Shown here: piece after piece, positions 36,254-46,189 of the stretch | Layout of the letters: each line of letters opens with the position of its first letter | Position numbering within the stretch: the stretch's first letter is position 1 | DNA from: Lentibacillus cibarius | Lineage (GTDB): Bacteria > Bacillota > Bacilli > Bacillales > Amphibacillaceae | Direction: 5' to 3' | DNA: 64,000 nt | Assembly: GCF_005887555.1 (NCBI RefSeq) | Contig: NZ_VCIA01000001.1 | Span: 3,286,001-3,350,000 of the forward strand | The notes under the pieces: generated by a model | Database searches by the model: none | What the model saw: the letters and a program-made list of their open reading frames with translations, nothing else | What the model was told of the DNA's origin: nothing | Program-made: the position numbers and the translations under genes

Positions 36254-38188
36254 ATGAAACGTGTATCTTCTGTCACTGTAAGAAAACGAATAGTTATTGT
36301 GTTTCTTTGTGGTTTGTTATTTTTTACAATAATCGATGCGAGGTTAGGTTATGTCCAGTTTTGGATAGGCGACGAATTGATGAAGCTGGCAGATGAATCT
36401 TGGAGTAGGGACATAACGTTTGAACCGGAGCGCGGAAAAATATTGGACAGGCATGGAGAGGTACTGGCGGAGAATGTATCCGCACCGTCTGTTATTGTTG
36501 TCCCAAGACAAATCAAAAATCCGCAGAAGACAGCCGCTGAAATGGCCGACATATTGGACATGTCGGAAAAGAAAGCATATCAGTATGTTACAAGGGATGC
36601 GGTGTATACACGCGTTCATCCGGAAGGCCGAAAGATTTCAGAAGAGCAGGAGAAAGCATTCCAGACGCTTAACTTGGATGGCGTCTACCTTGCCAAAGAC
36701 TCCAAACGTCATTATCCATTTGGTGATTACCTGTCACATGTACTCGGCTTTGCAGGTATTGACAACCAGGGACTGATGGGGCTTGAACTTAATTATAATG
36801 ATAAATTAAATGGGAAGGAGGGAAGTCTATCCTTTTATTCGGATGCAAAAGGACGGAAACTGGAACAGATTGCTGATGAGTATAAACCGCCGGAAGATGG
36901 ATTGAACCTGAAAACGACCATTGATTCCAAAGTTCAGACGATTATGGAACGGGAGCTTGATCTTGCTGAAAGTAAATATAATCCGGATAATGCACTAGCA
37001 ATCGCGGTCGACCCGGATAATGGCGGCGTTTTGGGGATGGCCACAAGGCCGAATTTTAACCCGGAAAATTATCAGCAAGTTGATCCAGATATATACAACC
37101 GTAATTTACCGATTTGGAAAACATATGAACCTGGATCCACTTTTAAAATCATCACATTGGCATCAGCCCTGGAAGAAAGCGTCGTTGACCTGAAGGAAGA
37201 TGAATATAATGATGACGGTGCTATTTCAGTCGGTGGTACCCAGTTGCACTGCTGGAAGAGCGGCGGTCATGGAAATCAGACATACCTCGAAGTTGTCCAG
37301 AACTCATGTAACCCAGGCTTTGTGACATTAGGTGAAAAGCTAGGGAAAGAAAGGTTGTTCAGCTATATTAAAGAATTTGGTTTTGGACAGAAGACTGGCA
37401 TTGACCTGCGGGGAGAAGGCAAAGGAATCCTGTTTGATGAGGAAGATGTCGGTCCAGTTGAGCTTGGGACAACATCGTTTGGGCAAGGTGTTTCGGTAAC
37501 GCCGATCCAACAGGTGATGGCAGTTGCGGCGGCAGTGAATGGTGGGAAATTATATGAGCCACGCATTGCTAAAGAATGGATTGATCCGCAGACAGGGGAC
37601 ACAGTCGAAAAAATACAACCAAATTTAAAAGAAAATGTTCTCTCACAATCAACGTCCAAAGAAGTTCGCCAGGCATTGGAAAGTGTTGTCGCTAAGGGAA
37701 CCGGTCGTTCAGCCTATGTTGATGGTTACCGTATAGGAGGAAAAACAGGTACCGCACAAAAAGTCGGTCCGGATGGCAATTACCTTGCGAATAATTACAT
37801 CCTTTCGTTCATAGGATTTGCCCCGGCGGATGATCCGGAAATTGTTGTATATGTCGCCATCGATAATCCAAAAGGGACGGCACAGTTTGGCGGAGTTGTT
37901 ACAGCACCGGTCGTAGGTACCATCATCCATGACAGTCTGCAAGTGATGGGGGTAGAACCGAGAGAAGGCGGGCTTGAGAAAGAGTACACATGGCCTGACA
38001 AACCAAAAGTTGAAGTGCCGGATTTAATAGGGAAAACAAAAAAGGAATTATCCGGATACTTAACGAATTTATCCGTTGAAACAAGTGGTTCAGGAAAGTA
38101 TATCGTCAATCAGGCACCAAGTCCGGGTACAAAAATCGAACAAGGCAAAAAAATAAGAATTTATCTATCTGATAAAAATCCATCGTGA
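36254..38188 (+). CDS. spoVD: SpoVD, sporulation-specific penicillin-binding protein
   Basis: A 644-residue class B PBP needed for the spore cortex, partnered with SpoVE. It has an N-terminal anchor (about 11-31), a dimerisation domain, and a transpeptidase domain with Ser295 in STFK, SCN-type QNSCNPGF and KTG in GGKTGTAQK. There is one PASTA domain at the end (about 575-640), compared with two in PBP2B, as expected for SpoVD. Two cysteines (in QLHCWKSGG and QNSCNPG) match the redox-controlled pair known in SpoVD. The ATG at 36254 follows GGGGATGGAG; the longer frame has no ribosome site. Confidence 0.95.
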   Translation: MKRVSSVTVRKRIVIVFLCGLLFFTIIDARLGYVQFWIGDELMKLADESWSRDITFEPERGKILDRHGEVLAENVSAPSVIVVPRQIKNPQKTAAEMADILDMSEKKAYQYVTRDAVYTRVHPEGRKISEEQEKAFQTLNLDGVYLAKDSKRHYPFGDYLSHVLGFAGIDNQGLMGLELNYNDKLNGKEGSLSFYSDAKGRKLEQIADEYKPPEDGLNLKTTIDSKVQTIMERELDLAESKYNPDNALAIAVDPDNGGVLGMATRPNFNPENYQQVDPDIYNRNLPIWKTYEPGSTFKIITLASALEESVVDLKEDEYNDDGAISVGGTQLHCWKSGGHGNQTYLEVVQNSCNPGFVTLGEKLGKERLFSYIKEFGFGQKTGIDLRGEGKGILFDEEDVGPVELGTTSFGQGVSVTPIQQVMAVAAAVNGGKLYEPRIAKEWIDPQTGDTVEKIQPNLKENVLSQSTSKEVRQALESVVAKGTGRSAYVDGYRIGGKTGTAQKVGPDGNYLANNYILSFIGFAPADDPEIVVYVAIDNPKGTAQFGGVVTAPVVGTIIHDSLQVMGVEPREGGLEKEYTWPDKPKVEVPDLIGKTKKELSGYLTNLSVETSGSGKYIVNQAPSPGTKIEQGKKIRIYLSDKNPS

Positions 38189-38494
38189 ATGAAGTCGATG
38201 TTTGCTATAATGAACAAAGACGAACGTATTTCCGTTAATGGACGGTAAGACCCCCACATTAACCATTAAGGCAACGAAAAGTGATGAGTGGGGGGAACCG
38301 TCCCATTCACAGGGATCAAAGAAAACCGCTACCGATTGACGTTCGGGGGGCAACAGTTAGAAGCGTTTCAGGTTTGCTACAGTCAACCGTTTGAGTGGTG
38401 TGAAAGTTGCGTTACTAACCGGTGATGATTCACAAAGATTAATAGGATATCACACCCTTCTGGTAAGAGAAAAATGAAGAATAGGATGTTTGAA
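38189..38494. other. spoVD-murE spacer
   Basis: About 300 bp without a gene. A loose stem of ACCCCCAC (about 38250) with GTGGGGGG (about 38289) and a smaller GTCCC/GGGAC-like pair are visible, and GGTGTGAAAG near 38397 partly mirrors GGATATCACACC near 38446. No clear vegetative promoter or protein-coding frame is seen. Confidence 0.4.
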
Positions 38495-39967
38495 ATGAAA
38501 CTGAACAGTTTGCTTTCTGTTTTACCTTTTTATGATACATCAGAAACAATAACAGATATCGACATCAGCCATATAGAGGCCGACTCCAGAGAGGTGACAG
38601 CAGGGAGTCTGTTTGTATGTATTGAAGGATATACTGTTGACGGTCATGACTACATCAATCAGGCTATAGCGAATGGGGCAGTTGCAATTTTGGCAGAAAA
38701 AGATGTAGATACATCCGTGCCGGTGATTCGTGTCGCAAATACATCACGAGCGATGGCAGTTGTCGCAGCGGCTTTTTATGACCATCCGACAAAGCAGTTT
38801 CCGCTTATTGGGGTTACGGGAACCAATGGCAAAACAACGACGACCTACTTGCTGGAATCAATCCTGAATGAGTTCGATCAGAAAACAGGGTTGATTGGGA
38901 CCATTCAAATGAAAATCGGACAGAATACATATCCGGTACAAAACACAACGCCTGATGCCTTGTTTTTGCAGCGGACATTTCAGCGTATGCATGCTGAACA
39001 TGTTGATGCAGCAGTTATGGAAGTATCATCACATGCGCTTGATTTGGGGCGTGTGCATGGCTGTGATTTTGATATTGCGGTTTTTACGAATTTATCACAG
39101 GATCATCTTGATTACCATAAAGATATGAATGATTACTTGCACGCCAAGAGTCTTTTGTTTGCGCAGTTAGGGAATACTTATGATGAGACGCGCAAAAAAT
39201 TCGCGGTCATCAATGACGACGACCTTGCCGCTGCCACCCTGAAAAAAAGCACTGCGCAGCACGTTATTACATATGGTTGTCAGTCATCTGCACAGGTAAG
39301 GGCAACGGATATCCATATGGAAGTGACAAAAACGACATTTACCATGGAAACACCAATTGGATCCATCCGGATAAACAGCAGTCTAATCGGGAAGTTCAAT
39401 ATTTATAACATGCTGGCAGCAGGGGCAGCCGCCATATGTGCCGGTGTGCCACTTTCCGTTATTCAACGCTCCCTGGAAAATATGAAAGGTGTAAGTGGAA
39501 GATTTGAACCAGTTGATGGCAGTGATGACTTTGCTGTCGTAGTGGACTATGCACATACACCAGACTCACTGGAAAATGTACTGGAAACGATTAATGGATT
39601 TGCCGAAAACAATGTCTATGTTGTTGTCGGCTGCGGCGGTGACCGTGATAAACAGAAACGGCCGTTAATGGCATCCATCGCTATGAAGTATGCTGACCAT
39701 GCCATTTTTACATCAGATAACCCGCGTACAGAGGATCCGAATGCTATTTTAGATGATATGACTAGGGATTTATCAGGTACGGGTTATGACGTTATCGAAA
39801 GCCGTAAAGAAGCGATTAGTCATGCGGTTAGTCTAGCTGAGAAAGGCGATATTGTTCTGATTGCCGGAAAAGGACATGAAACATATCAGGAAATTAATCA
39901 TACCAAATATGACTTTGATGACCGTGAAGTAGCAAAAGCCGCCATCAAGTCAGCGGCCGGGAACTAG
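38495..39967 (+). CDS. murE: UDP-MurNAc-L-Ala-D-Glu:meso-diaminopimelate ligase MurE
   Basis: A 490-residue Mur ligase. The N-terminal domain begins KLNSLLSVLPFY and includes DSREVTAGSLFVCIEGY. The ATP loop is GVTGTNGKTTTTYLL, and the carbamylated-Lys region and LSQDHLDYH follow. The C-terminal substrate motif DNPR (SDNPRTEDP) selects meso-diaminopimelate rather than lysine, so this organism has A1-gamma-type peptidoglycan. The ATG at 38495 matches the family start MKL; upstream in-frame ATGs exist at 38474 and 38486. Confidence 0.95.
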   Translation: MKLNSLLSVLPFYDTSETITDIDISHIEADSREVTAGSLFVCIEGYTVDGHDYINQAIANGAVAILAEKDVDTSVPVIRVANTSRAMAVVAAAFYDHPTKQFPLIGVTGTNGKTTTTYLLESILNEFDQKTGLIGTIQMKIGQNTYPVQNTTPDALFLQRTFQRMHAEHVDAAVMEVSSHALDLGRVHGCDFDIAVFTNLSQDHLDYHKDMNDYLHAKSLLFAQLGNTYDETRKKFAVINDDDLAAATLKKSTAQHVITYGCQSSAQVRATDIHMEVTKTTFTMETPIGSIRINSSLIGKFNIYNMLAAGAAAICAGVPLSVIQRSLENMKGVSGRFEPVDGSDDFAVVVDYAHTPDSLENVLETINGFAENNVYVVVGCGGDRDKQKRPLMASIAMKYADHAIFTSDNPRTEDPNAILDDMTRDLSGTGYDVIESRKEAISHAVSLAEKGDIVLIAGKGHETYQEINHTKYDFDDREVAKAAIKSAAGN

Positions 39968-40061
39968 GCAAAACTTATGCAACGCTTTGCTTAGTGGAAA
40001 CGGCGGTCCATCAGACAGACCGGCTGATGAATGAATTGCTTGTCATGAAGGAGAGTCACTT

Positions 40062-41432
40062 ATGTTGTTCACAACGGAATGGCTTACAACGATTTTTCCC
40101 GATTATCGGGGTGCGGCAAATGAACGGATCGCCATTAATGAAGTAGCGACAGACAGCCGAAAAACGATGCACCATTCCCTATTTGTTCCGTTGATTGGTG
40201 AAAAATTTGACGGTCACAATCATATTCAGGAAGCGATTAAACAGGGGGCAGCAGCAGCGTTATGGGATGCGGGAAAAGAACTGCCGGCGTTTCTGCCGGA
40301 AGATTTTCCGTTGTTCATTGTCAGGGACACGTTGCAGGCGCTGCAGACACTTGCAGCTGCTTACAGGAAAAAGGTAAATCCGGAGGTTATTGGCGTCACC
40401 GGCTCAAATGGGAAGACGACAACGAAAGATATGATAGCATCAGTTGCTGCATTATCATTCCGGACGCACCATACAAAAGGCAATTTAAATAATCAAATTG
40501 GTGTTCCGCTCACCATTTTATCCATGCCCGTGGAAACAGAAGTCCTCGTTGTAGAAATGGGTATGAACCATGCCGGTGAAATTAACGTACTATCTGAAAT
40601 AGCGAGGCCGGACTATGGGGTCATTACGAATATTGGTGAATCCCATATTGAATATTTGGGTTCCAGAGAGGCGATTGCTAGCGCGAAATTGGAAATTACC
40701 AAAGGAATGCCAAAGGATGGCTGTTTAATCATCGATGGGGACGAGGCACTACTGAGGCAGGCATCTACGTGTGATTGTGTCATCACGTGCGGTTTTGACG
40801 CTAGTAATGATGTTGCTATAAACAATGTGAATCTGACAAATAACCACACAGCATTTCAGCTTAACGACGATGAGCAGCTATATACGATTCCACTTTTGGG
40901 TAGTCATCATGCATTGAATGCTGCTTTTGCTGTAACGGTAGCTGAACTGTTGAACATTAAAAAACGGGACGCCAAACAGGCACTTGCATCATTGGAATGG
41001 ACCTCCATGCGGTTTGAATTACTAACCGGAAGAAATGGTTCATCTGTTATTAATGATGCTTATAATGCTTCACCGACATCCATGAAGGCGGCAATCAATG
41101 TTGTCAAACAGATGGAAGGATTTAAACGGAAAGTGCTTGTGCTTGGAGACATGTTTGAACTCGGCGAGCATGCAGAAACGCTTCACCGGTCTGTTGCTGC
41201 AAGTATTGACCAATCATTTGATGCTGTTTTCACATTAGGGAAGCATGCGGCAGAAATCACCTTAGCTGTCAATACTGAGGATAAGATTGACAGCAGGCAT
41301 TTCACAACCAGAGAAACATTGCTCCGTGCTGTCGAAGCGTATACAAAGGAAGGCACACTCATTTTATTTAAAGCATCACGAGGAATGCAATTTGAATCAC
41401 TGCTTGATCAAGTAATGAAACCATCAACATAA
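40062..41432 (+). CDS. murF: UDP-MurNAc-tripeptide:D-Ala-D-Ala ligase MurF
   Basis: A 456-residue Mur ligase that adds D-Ala-D-Ala to the UDP-MurNAc tripeptide. It has the N-terminal DSRKTMHHSLFVPLIGE, the ATP loop [15 protein letters not shown] (about residues 112-126), VVEMGMNHAGEI, NIGESHIEYLGS and the C-terminal DAYNASPTSMKAA. AAGGAGAG precedes the ATG. In B. subtilis murF lies elsewhere (ydbQ), whereas here it is in the ancestral place between murE and mraY. Confidence 0.96.
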   Translation: MLFTTEWLTTIFPDYRGAANERIAINEVATDSRKTMHHSLFVPLIGEKFDGHNHIQEAIKQGAAAALWDAGKELPAFLPEDFPLFIVRDTLQALQTLAAAYRKKVNPEVIGVTGSNGKTTTKDMIASVAALSFRTHHTKGNLNNQIGVPLTILSMPVETEVLVVEMGMNHAGEINVLSEIARPDYGVITNIGESHIEYLGSREAIASAKLEITKGMPKDGCLIIDGDEALLRQASTCDCVITCGFDASNDVAINNVNLTNNHTAFQLNDDEQLYTIPLLGSHHALNAAFAVTVAELLNIKKRDAKQALASLEWTSMRFELLTGRNGSSVINDAYNASPTSMKAAINVVKQMEGFKRKVLVLGDMFELGEHAETLHRSVAASIDQSFDAVFTLGKHAAEITLAVNTEDKIDSRHFTTRETLLRAVEAYTKEGTLILFKASRGMQFESLLDQVMKPST

Positions 41433-41465
41433 TCGTGGACGGTCGCTGCAAGAGGAGGAGAAACA

Positions 41466-42452
41466 GTGAATTTATTTGTATTAGTCATGACAATTGCTAT
41501 AGCCTTTTTAATAACCGTCCTTCTGTCCCCAATCTTCATTCCGTTTCTGAGACGTCTGAAGTTTGGACAAAGCATCCGTGATGAAGGTCCGCAGTCACAT
41601 ATCAAAAAAACCGGGACACCAACAATGGGCGGCGTCATGATTATTGTCAGTGTGGTCATAACGTCTTTGATCATGGTCAGCAAGTATAAGGCTGCCCCTG
41701 TCGGTTATGAATTGTGGCTATTGATTTTTGTATTAGTCGGTTATGGTTTGCTCGGGTTTCTGGATGATTTCATAAAAGTTGCTATGAAACGGAACCTCGG
41801 GCTGACTTCAAGACAAAAGATGCTTGGACAGGTACTTATCGCACTTATTTTCTATGCTATTTTACAGTATAACGATTTTGCGACCTATATTCAGATCCCT
41901 GGTACGTCTATTCAATGGGAACTGGGCTGGGGATATGCCATATTGATTGTGTTTATGCTTGTAGGCGCTTCTAATGCTGTGAATTTAACCGATGGACTGG
42001 ATGGACTACTTGCAGGAACAGCTGCCATTGCATTTGGCGCGTTTGGCGTTCTGGCTTGGTATGGTATCCCACAAAATGACGTGACCATTTTTTCATTGGC
42101 GGCGGTCGGTGCATTGCTCGGCTTTCTAGTGTTCAATGCCCATCCGGCAAAAGTATTTATGGGGGATACGGGGTCGCTTTCCCTAGGTGGAGGCATCGCT
42201 GCTGTAGCCATCTTAACCAAACTTGAAGTCATTTTAGTGATTATTGGCGGTGTATTCGTCATTGAAACGTTATCCGTCATCATTCAGGTCATTTCATTTA
42301 AAACAACAGGTAAGCGAGTCTTTAAAATGAGCCCGCTGCATCATCATTACGAACTGCTTGGATGGTCCGAGTGGCGAGTAGTGACGACCTTTTGGCTGAT
42401 GGGACTAATTTTTGCAGCGCTTGGTGTATATATAGAGGTGTGGTTAGTTTGA
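41466..42452 (+). CDS. mraY: Phospho-MurNAc-pentapeptide transferase MraY
   Basis: A 328-residue polytopic enzyme with ten membrane segments that makes lipid I. Motifs include GTPTMGG near the N-terminus, [10 protein letters not shown] with the Asp pair, [24 protein letters not shown] and the cytoplasmic HHHYELLGW. The start is a GTG behind AGAGGAGGAG. Its TGA stop overlaps the TTG start of murD (TTGA), showing coupling. Confidence 0.96.
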   Translation: MNLFVLVMTIAIAFLITVLLSPIFIPFLRRLKFGQSIRDEGPQSHIKKTGTPTMGGVMIIVSVVITSLIMVSKYKAAPVGYELWLLIFVLVGYGLLGFLDDFIKVAMKRNLGLTSRQKMLGQVLIALIFYAILQYNDFATYIQIPGTSIQWELGWGYAILIVFMLVGASNAVNLTDGLDGLLAGTAAIAFGAFGVLAWYGIPQNDVTIFSLAAVGALLGFLVFNAHPAKVFMGDTGSLSLGGGIAAVAILTKLEVILVIIGGVFVIETLSVIIQVISFKTTGKRVFKMSPLHHHYELLGWSEWRVVTTFWLMGLIFAALGVYIEVWLV

Positions 42453-43795
42453 AGGCATTAGAAAAATTCCCTTATAGAAACGTGCTTGTATTAGGGCTTG
42501 CCAAAAGCGGAACGGCAGCGGCAAAGCTTTTACTGGAAGCTGGGAAAAAAGTTCGGGTGAATGATAAACAAGTAGCAGATAAAGCACTGCTTCATGAACT
42601 GCAATCACTAGGAGCGGAGATGATTACCGGTTCCCACCCTTTATCTGTACTTGATGATGTGGAAGTGATCATTAAGAACCCGGGAATACCATACGACAAT
42701 CCCGTTCTGGCGGAAGCGGCAAAACGGGATATACCGATTTTGACAGAAATAGAGCTGGCAGGAATACTTGCGGGTAACGTTATTATTGGAATCACCGGTT
42801 CAAATGGCAAAACGACCACCACAACATTGATTGCTAACATGCTCAATCAAGGTGATCGTTCTGCAAAGGTTGCCGGGAATATCGGTGCTGTTGCAACAGA
42901 AGTAGCACAGACGCTTGAAGAAGATGAGCAATTGGTACTTGAATTATCATCCTTCCAATTAATGGGTGTTCCCACGTTTAAGCCAAGGATTGCTGTCCTT
43001 TTGAATATATTTGAGGCGCACCTTGATTACCATAAGACATTTGAAAATTACCGACAGGCGAAATGTAATATTTTCGCCAACCAGACGGCTGATGACCACC
43101 TGATTTATAATGCGGATGATCCGGTTGTGCAACGTTCTGTTACGGCTGCCAATTCTATCAAAATACCATTTTCAGTTACGGAACGTCTCGAAAACGGGGC
43201 GTGGGCAGACGAAACAGGTATCTACTTTGCGGACGAAAAAATCATGGATAAAGCCGACATCGTGCTTGTCGGGAAACATAATGTGGAAAACATACTAGCT
43301 GCAGTCTGTGCGGCTAAATTGAGTGGTGCTACAAACGAAGCTATTCGACAAGTTCTGATGACGTTTTCAGGTGTGAAGCATCGTTTACAGCATGTTGCAA
43401 CGGTGAAGGGGCGCATGTTTTATAACGATTCGAAAGCGACAAATATGCTGGCTACACAGAAGGCCTTATCTGCATTCTCTAATCCGGTCATCCTGCTGGC
43501 GGGGGGACTTGACCGCGGCAATGAGTTTGATGATTTAAAGCCTTATTTGCGTGATGTGAAAGGGATTGTTCTCTTCGGTGAGACAAAAGAAAAACTACGA
43601 CGTGTCGCCGTCGAAGCAGAGGTACCATCCATTCAGGTGGCCGACAATATGGATGAAGCTGTTAAACTAGCATATGGTCTATCGGAGCGCAAAGATGTTA
43701 TTTTGCTGTCTCCGGCATGTGCAAGCTGGGATCAATACCGGACATTTGAAGAAAGAGGTGACATGTTTGAACGAGCTGTGCATACATTAATGTAG
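42449..43795 (+). CDS. murD: UDP-MurNAc-L-alanine:D-glutamate ligase MurD
   Basis: A 448-residue Mur ligase. It starts with the Rossmann-like [17 protein letters not shown], then the ATP loop [15 protein letters not shown] (about residues 113-127), [15 protein letters not shown], and the C-terminal YNDSKATN and [11 protein letters not shown]. The TTG at 42449 has GAGGTG seven bases upstream and overlaps the mraY stop. This gives the expected length; an 87-base longer frame lies inside mraY. Confidence 0.93.
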   Translation: MKALEKFPYRNVLVLGLAKSGTAAAKLLLEAGKKVRVNDKQVADKALLHELQSLGAEMITGSHPLSVLDDVEVIIKNPGIPYDNPVLAEAAKRDIPILTEIELAGILAGNVIIGITGSNGKTTTTTLIANMLNQGDRSAKVAGNIGAVATEVAQTLEEDEQLVLELSSFQLMGVPTFKPRIAVLLNIFEAHLDYHKTFENYRQAKCNIFANQTADDHLIYNADDPVVQRSVTAANSIKIPFSVTERLENGAWADETGIYFADEKIMDKADIVLVGKHNVENILAAVCAAKLSGATNEAIRQVLMTFSGVKHRLQHVATVKGRMFYNDSKATNMLATQKALSAFSNPVILLAGGLDRGNEFDDLKPYLRDVKGIVLFGETKEKLRRVAVEAEVPSIQVADNMDEAVKLAYGLSERKDVILLSPACASWDQYRTFEERGDMFERAVHTLM

Positions 43796-43932
43796 GGGCT
43801 TGTTTCAAACAGCGGCCGGATGTGGAACAGAAAGTAGAGTTCCTGTTTCAATTTGGATCGACTATGTTCATAACGGAGATGCTACAAAGAAACGATGCCC
43901 CTATTCCAACAATCCGGAACGGGGTGTTTTTT

Positions 43933-45045
43933 ATGTCTCGGAAAAAAACTAGTATCAAATACGCACCTGATTATACGCTTTTAACTATTATATTGGCCTT
44001 ACTTGTGATCGGTACAGTAATGGTTTACAGTTCTTCTTACGTGTGGGCGGAGTATAAGTATGCAGATCCGCATTTTTTTCTGAAGCGGCAACTCCTTTTT
44101 AGTGGTATAGGCACGATCGCAATGTTCTTTTTTATGACTATTCCATATACTACGTGGAAAAAGTACAGTAAGGTCATACTGCTGGCATGTTTTTTGCTGC
44201 TTTTAGTCGTTTTGATTCCCGGTATAGGGATGGAACGTGGCGGTGCACAAAGCTGGATTGGGGTCGGTGCATTCAGCATTCAACCATCAGAATTCATGAA
44301 GCTTGGATTGATTATCTTTTTGGCTGCTTATTTGACTGTCCAGCAAAAGTATATAACGTCTTTTAAAAAAGGTTTCTTCCCGTCGCTCATTTTAGTTTTT
44401 ACCGCTTTCGGGCTTATTATGTTGCAACCGGATCTAGGTACGGGTGCTGTTTTAGTTGCTACTTGTATGGTAATGATTTATGCGGCCGGTGCAAGACTGC
44501 TACATTTTGCCGGTCTTATAGCCATTGGTATTATTGGATTTGCTGGATTGATCCTTTCCGCTCCATACCGCATTAGTCGGATTACAGCTTTTTTGAATCC
44601 TTGGGAAGACCCAACCGGGGATGGATTTCAAATTATCCAGTCGTTGTACGCAATTGGTCCAGGGGGGCTGATGGGACTCGGATTTGGGGAAAGTATCCAA
44701 AAGTACTTCTATCTGCCTGAACCACAGAATGATTTCATTTTTGCTATTCTAGGCGAGGAATTCGGATTTTTAGGTGGCACCTTTGTTATTGGACTATTTA
44801 TTCTGTTATTCTGGAGGGGGTTAAAGGTAGCTTTGGAGGCACCGGATGCTTACGGACGGTTTTTAGCCCTTGGCATTGTATCTATGCTGACTATACAGGT
44901 GATGATGAATATTAGTGTTGTCATTGGCCTAATCCCCGTTACAGGTGTTACACTGCCGTTTTTGAGCTACGGTGGCTCGTCATTGACGCTGACACTATGC
45001 TCGGCTGGAATCCTATTGAATGTCAGTAGGTATGCCAAACTATAA
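43933..45045 (+). CDS. spoVE: SpoVE, sporulation SEDS glycosyltransferase
   Basis: A 370-residue polytopic membrane protein of the SEDS family, about the size of B. subtilis SpoVE (366). It carries VMVYSSSYVW near helix 1, GAQSWIGVGAFSIQPSEFMKLG, the NPWEDPTGDGFQIIQSLYAIG block, PEPQNDFIFAILGEEFG and LPFLSYGGSSL. It polymerises cortex peptidoglycan with SpoVD. The ATG at 43933 follows GGGGTG; the frame upstream has no ribosome site. The absence of murG right after it is unusual. Confidence 0.93.
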   Translation: MSRKKTSIKYAPDYTLLTIILALLVIGTVMVYSSSYVWAEYKYADPHFFLKRQLLFSGIGTIAMFFFMTIPYTTWKKYSKVILLACFLLLLVVLIPGIGMERGGAQSWIGVGAFSIQPSEFMKLGLIIFLAAYLTVQQKYITSFKKGFFPSLILVFTAFGLIMLQPDLGTGAVLVATCMVMIYAAGARLLHFAGLIAIGIIGFAGLILSAPYRISRITAFLNPWEDPTGDGFQIIQSLYAIGPGGLMGLGFGESIQKYFYLPEPQNDFIFAILGEEFGFLGGTFVIGLFILLFWRGLKVALEAPDAYGRFLALGIVSMLTIQVMMNISVVIGLIPVTGVTLPFLSYGGSSLTLTLCSAGILLNVSRYAKL

Positions 45046-45104
45046 TTGGCTCTGCTGATATTCATAAACTGGAACAAGTTTACTACATATTACAAGACAA
45101 TCTA

Positions 45105-45150
45105 TGATATAATGGCGAGTAATAGAAACGGCATGAAACAATGCCGTTTT
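45105..45150 (+). promoter_or_regulatory. Extended -10 promoter followed by a hairpin upstream of divIB
   Basis: TGATATAAT (45105-45113) is an extended -10 element. Thirteen bases on, stem AAACGGCAT / ATGCCGTTT with a GAAACA loop (45126-45149) is followed by only a short T-run. This could start or attenuate divIB transcription. Confidence 0.45.
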
Positions 45151-45194
45151 CATGCTTTGGCAGATTTAATTTTTGAAAAAGGAAGAAAATAGAA

Positions 45195-45989
45195 ATGGGG
45201 AAAAAGAATGTTGTTTCCATTGAAGACCGTATACCTACACTGAAACAGGAGCGTAAAAAGAAGGCAAACCGCCGTCTAATAGTTTATCTTTCTATTTTTT
45301 TCTTTTTAATTTGTTTCATCGTTTACCTTCAGTCACCGTTGAGTGATGTACGGACCGTTGACATTGAAGGAAATTCATTTGTACCTGATGAGCAAGTGAT
45401 TGAACAGAGTGGAATAGCAAAAGGAACAAACATATGGACTGTCAATAAAGAGGCAGTAAGTAAGGCTGTTGCCGAACATCCGGCAATAAGTGAGACTGAC
45501 GTCAAGCGGCGCCTTCCCTGGACAATTGAGCTACATATAACAGAAGCCGACCATGTTGGTTATATTAAGCAGAACGATAATTATTACCCAATCCTCGGTA
45601 ACGGAAAGATACTTACCAATCGAAAGCAATCTGAATTGAATGGAAGTGCTCCATTGCTTATTGGCTTCTCAAAAGAACCGGTTTTGCAGAATATGACGGA
45701 TGAACTTGATAATCTATCCGAAAGCATCCGCAATCTGATATCAGAAATACATTGGAAGCCGAGTGATGGAGATAAGCATAAGATTCTGCTTTATATGAAT
45801 GATGGTTATGCTGTAGACACAACACTCAGACAATTCGCTGATAAAATGAGTGTCTATCCGTCTATTGTTTCTCAGTTGGAATCAGATAACAAAGGGATTA
45901 TACATATAGGTGTCGGTGCTTATTTTGAAGAATTTGGCAGTAACGAAGAAGAAAATGGTGCAATGGATGAAGCAGTAAATGAAAATTAA
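45195..45989 (+). CDS. divIB: Cell-division protein DivIB (FtsQ)
   Basis: A 264-residue bitopic protein. A basic cytoplasmic N-terminus (about 1-26) is followed by a membrane helix (about 28-45), then the POTRA domain (VRTVDIEGNSFVPDEQVIEQSGI, about 50-120) and a beta domain (about 125-235). The tail is acidic. It stabilises FtsL and DivIC at the division site and acts in the septal-sporulation switch. Start ATG behind AAGGAAGAAAA. In B. subtilis murG and murB precede it and ylxW, ylxX and sbp follow; none is here. Confidence 0.94.
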   Translation: MGKKNVVSIEDRIPTLKQERKKKANRRLIVYLSIFFFLICFIVYLQSPLSDVRTVDIEGNSFVPDEQVIEQSGIAKGTNIWTVNKEAVSKAVAEHPAISETDVKRRLPWTIELHITEADHVGYIKQNDNYYPILGNGKILTNRKQSELNGSAPLLIGFSKEPVLQNMTDELDNLSESIRNLISEIHWKPSDGDKHKILLYMNDGYAVDTTLRQFADKMSVYPSIVSQLESDNKGIIHIGVGAYFEEFGSNEEENGAMDEAVNEN

Positions 45990-46018
45990 ACAAAATAGAA
46001 AATAAAATGATGAAAAGA

Positions 46019-46046
46019 AAAGGATTTAGCCCATTTTGTGTAGAAT
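46019..46046 (+). promoter_or_regulatory. Sigma-H-type promoter of ftsAZ
   Basis: AAAGGATTT (46019-46027), a 12-bp spacer and GTAGAAT (46040-46046) match the sigma-H consensus RnAGGAWWW-N11-12-RnnGAAT. B. subtilis ftsAZ has a sigma-H promoter (P2) used at the onset of sporulation. Confidence 0.65.
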
Positions 46047-46189
46047 TAACGAATATATATTTTCTTTTTTTAATTATTCCTTTAAAATAATGGATTATAG
46101 GCAATTAATAGAATGAAATAAAAACATCTGGTTCCAGGCTGAATGGAACAGGATCGAATCAGATGCTTTCGATCAGGAGGTGCCTTTCT

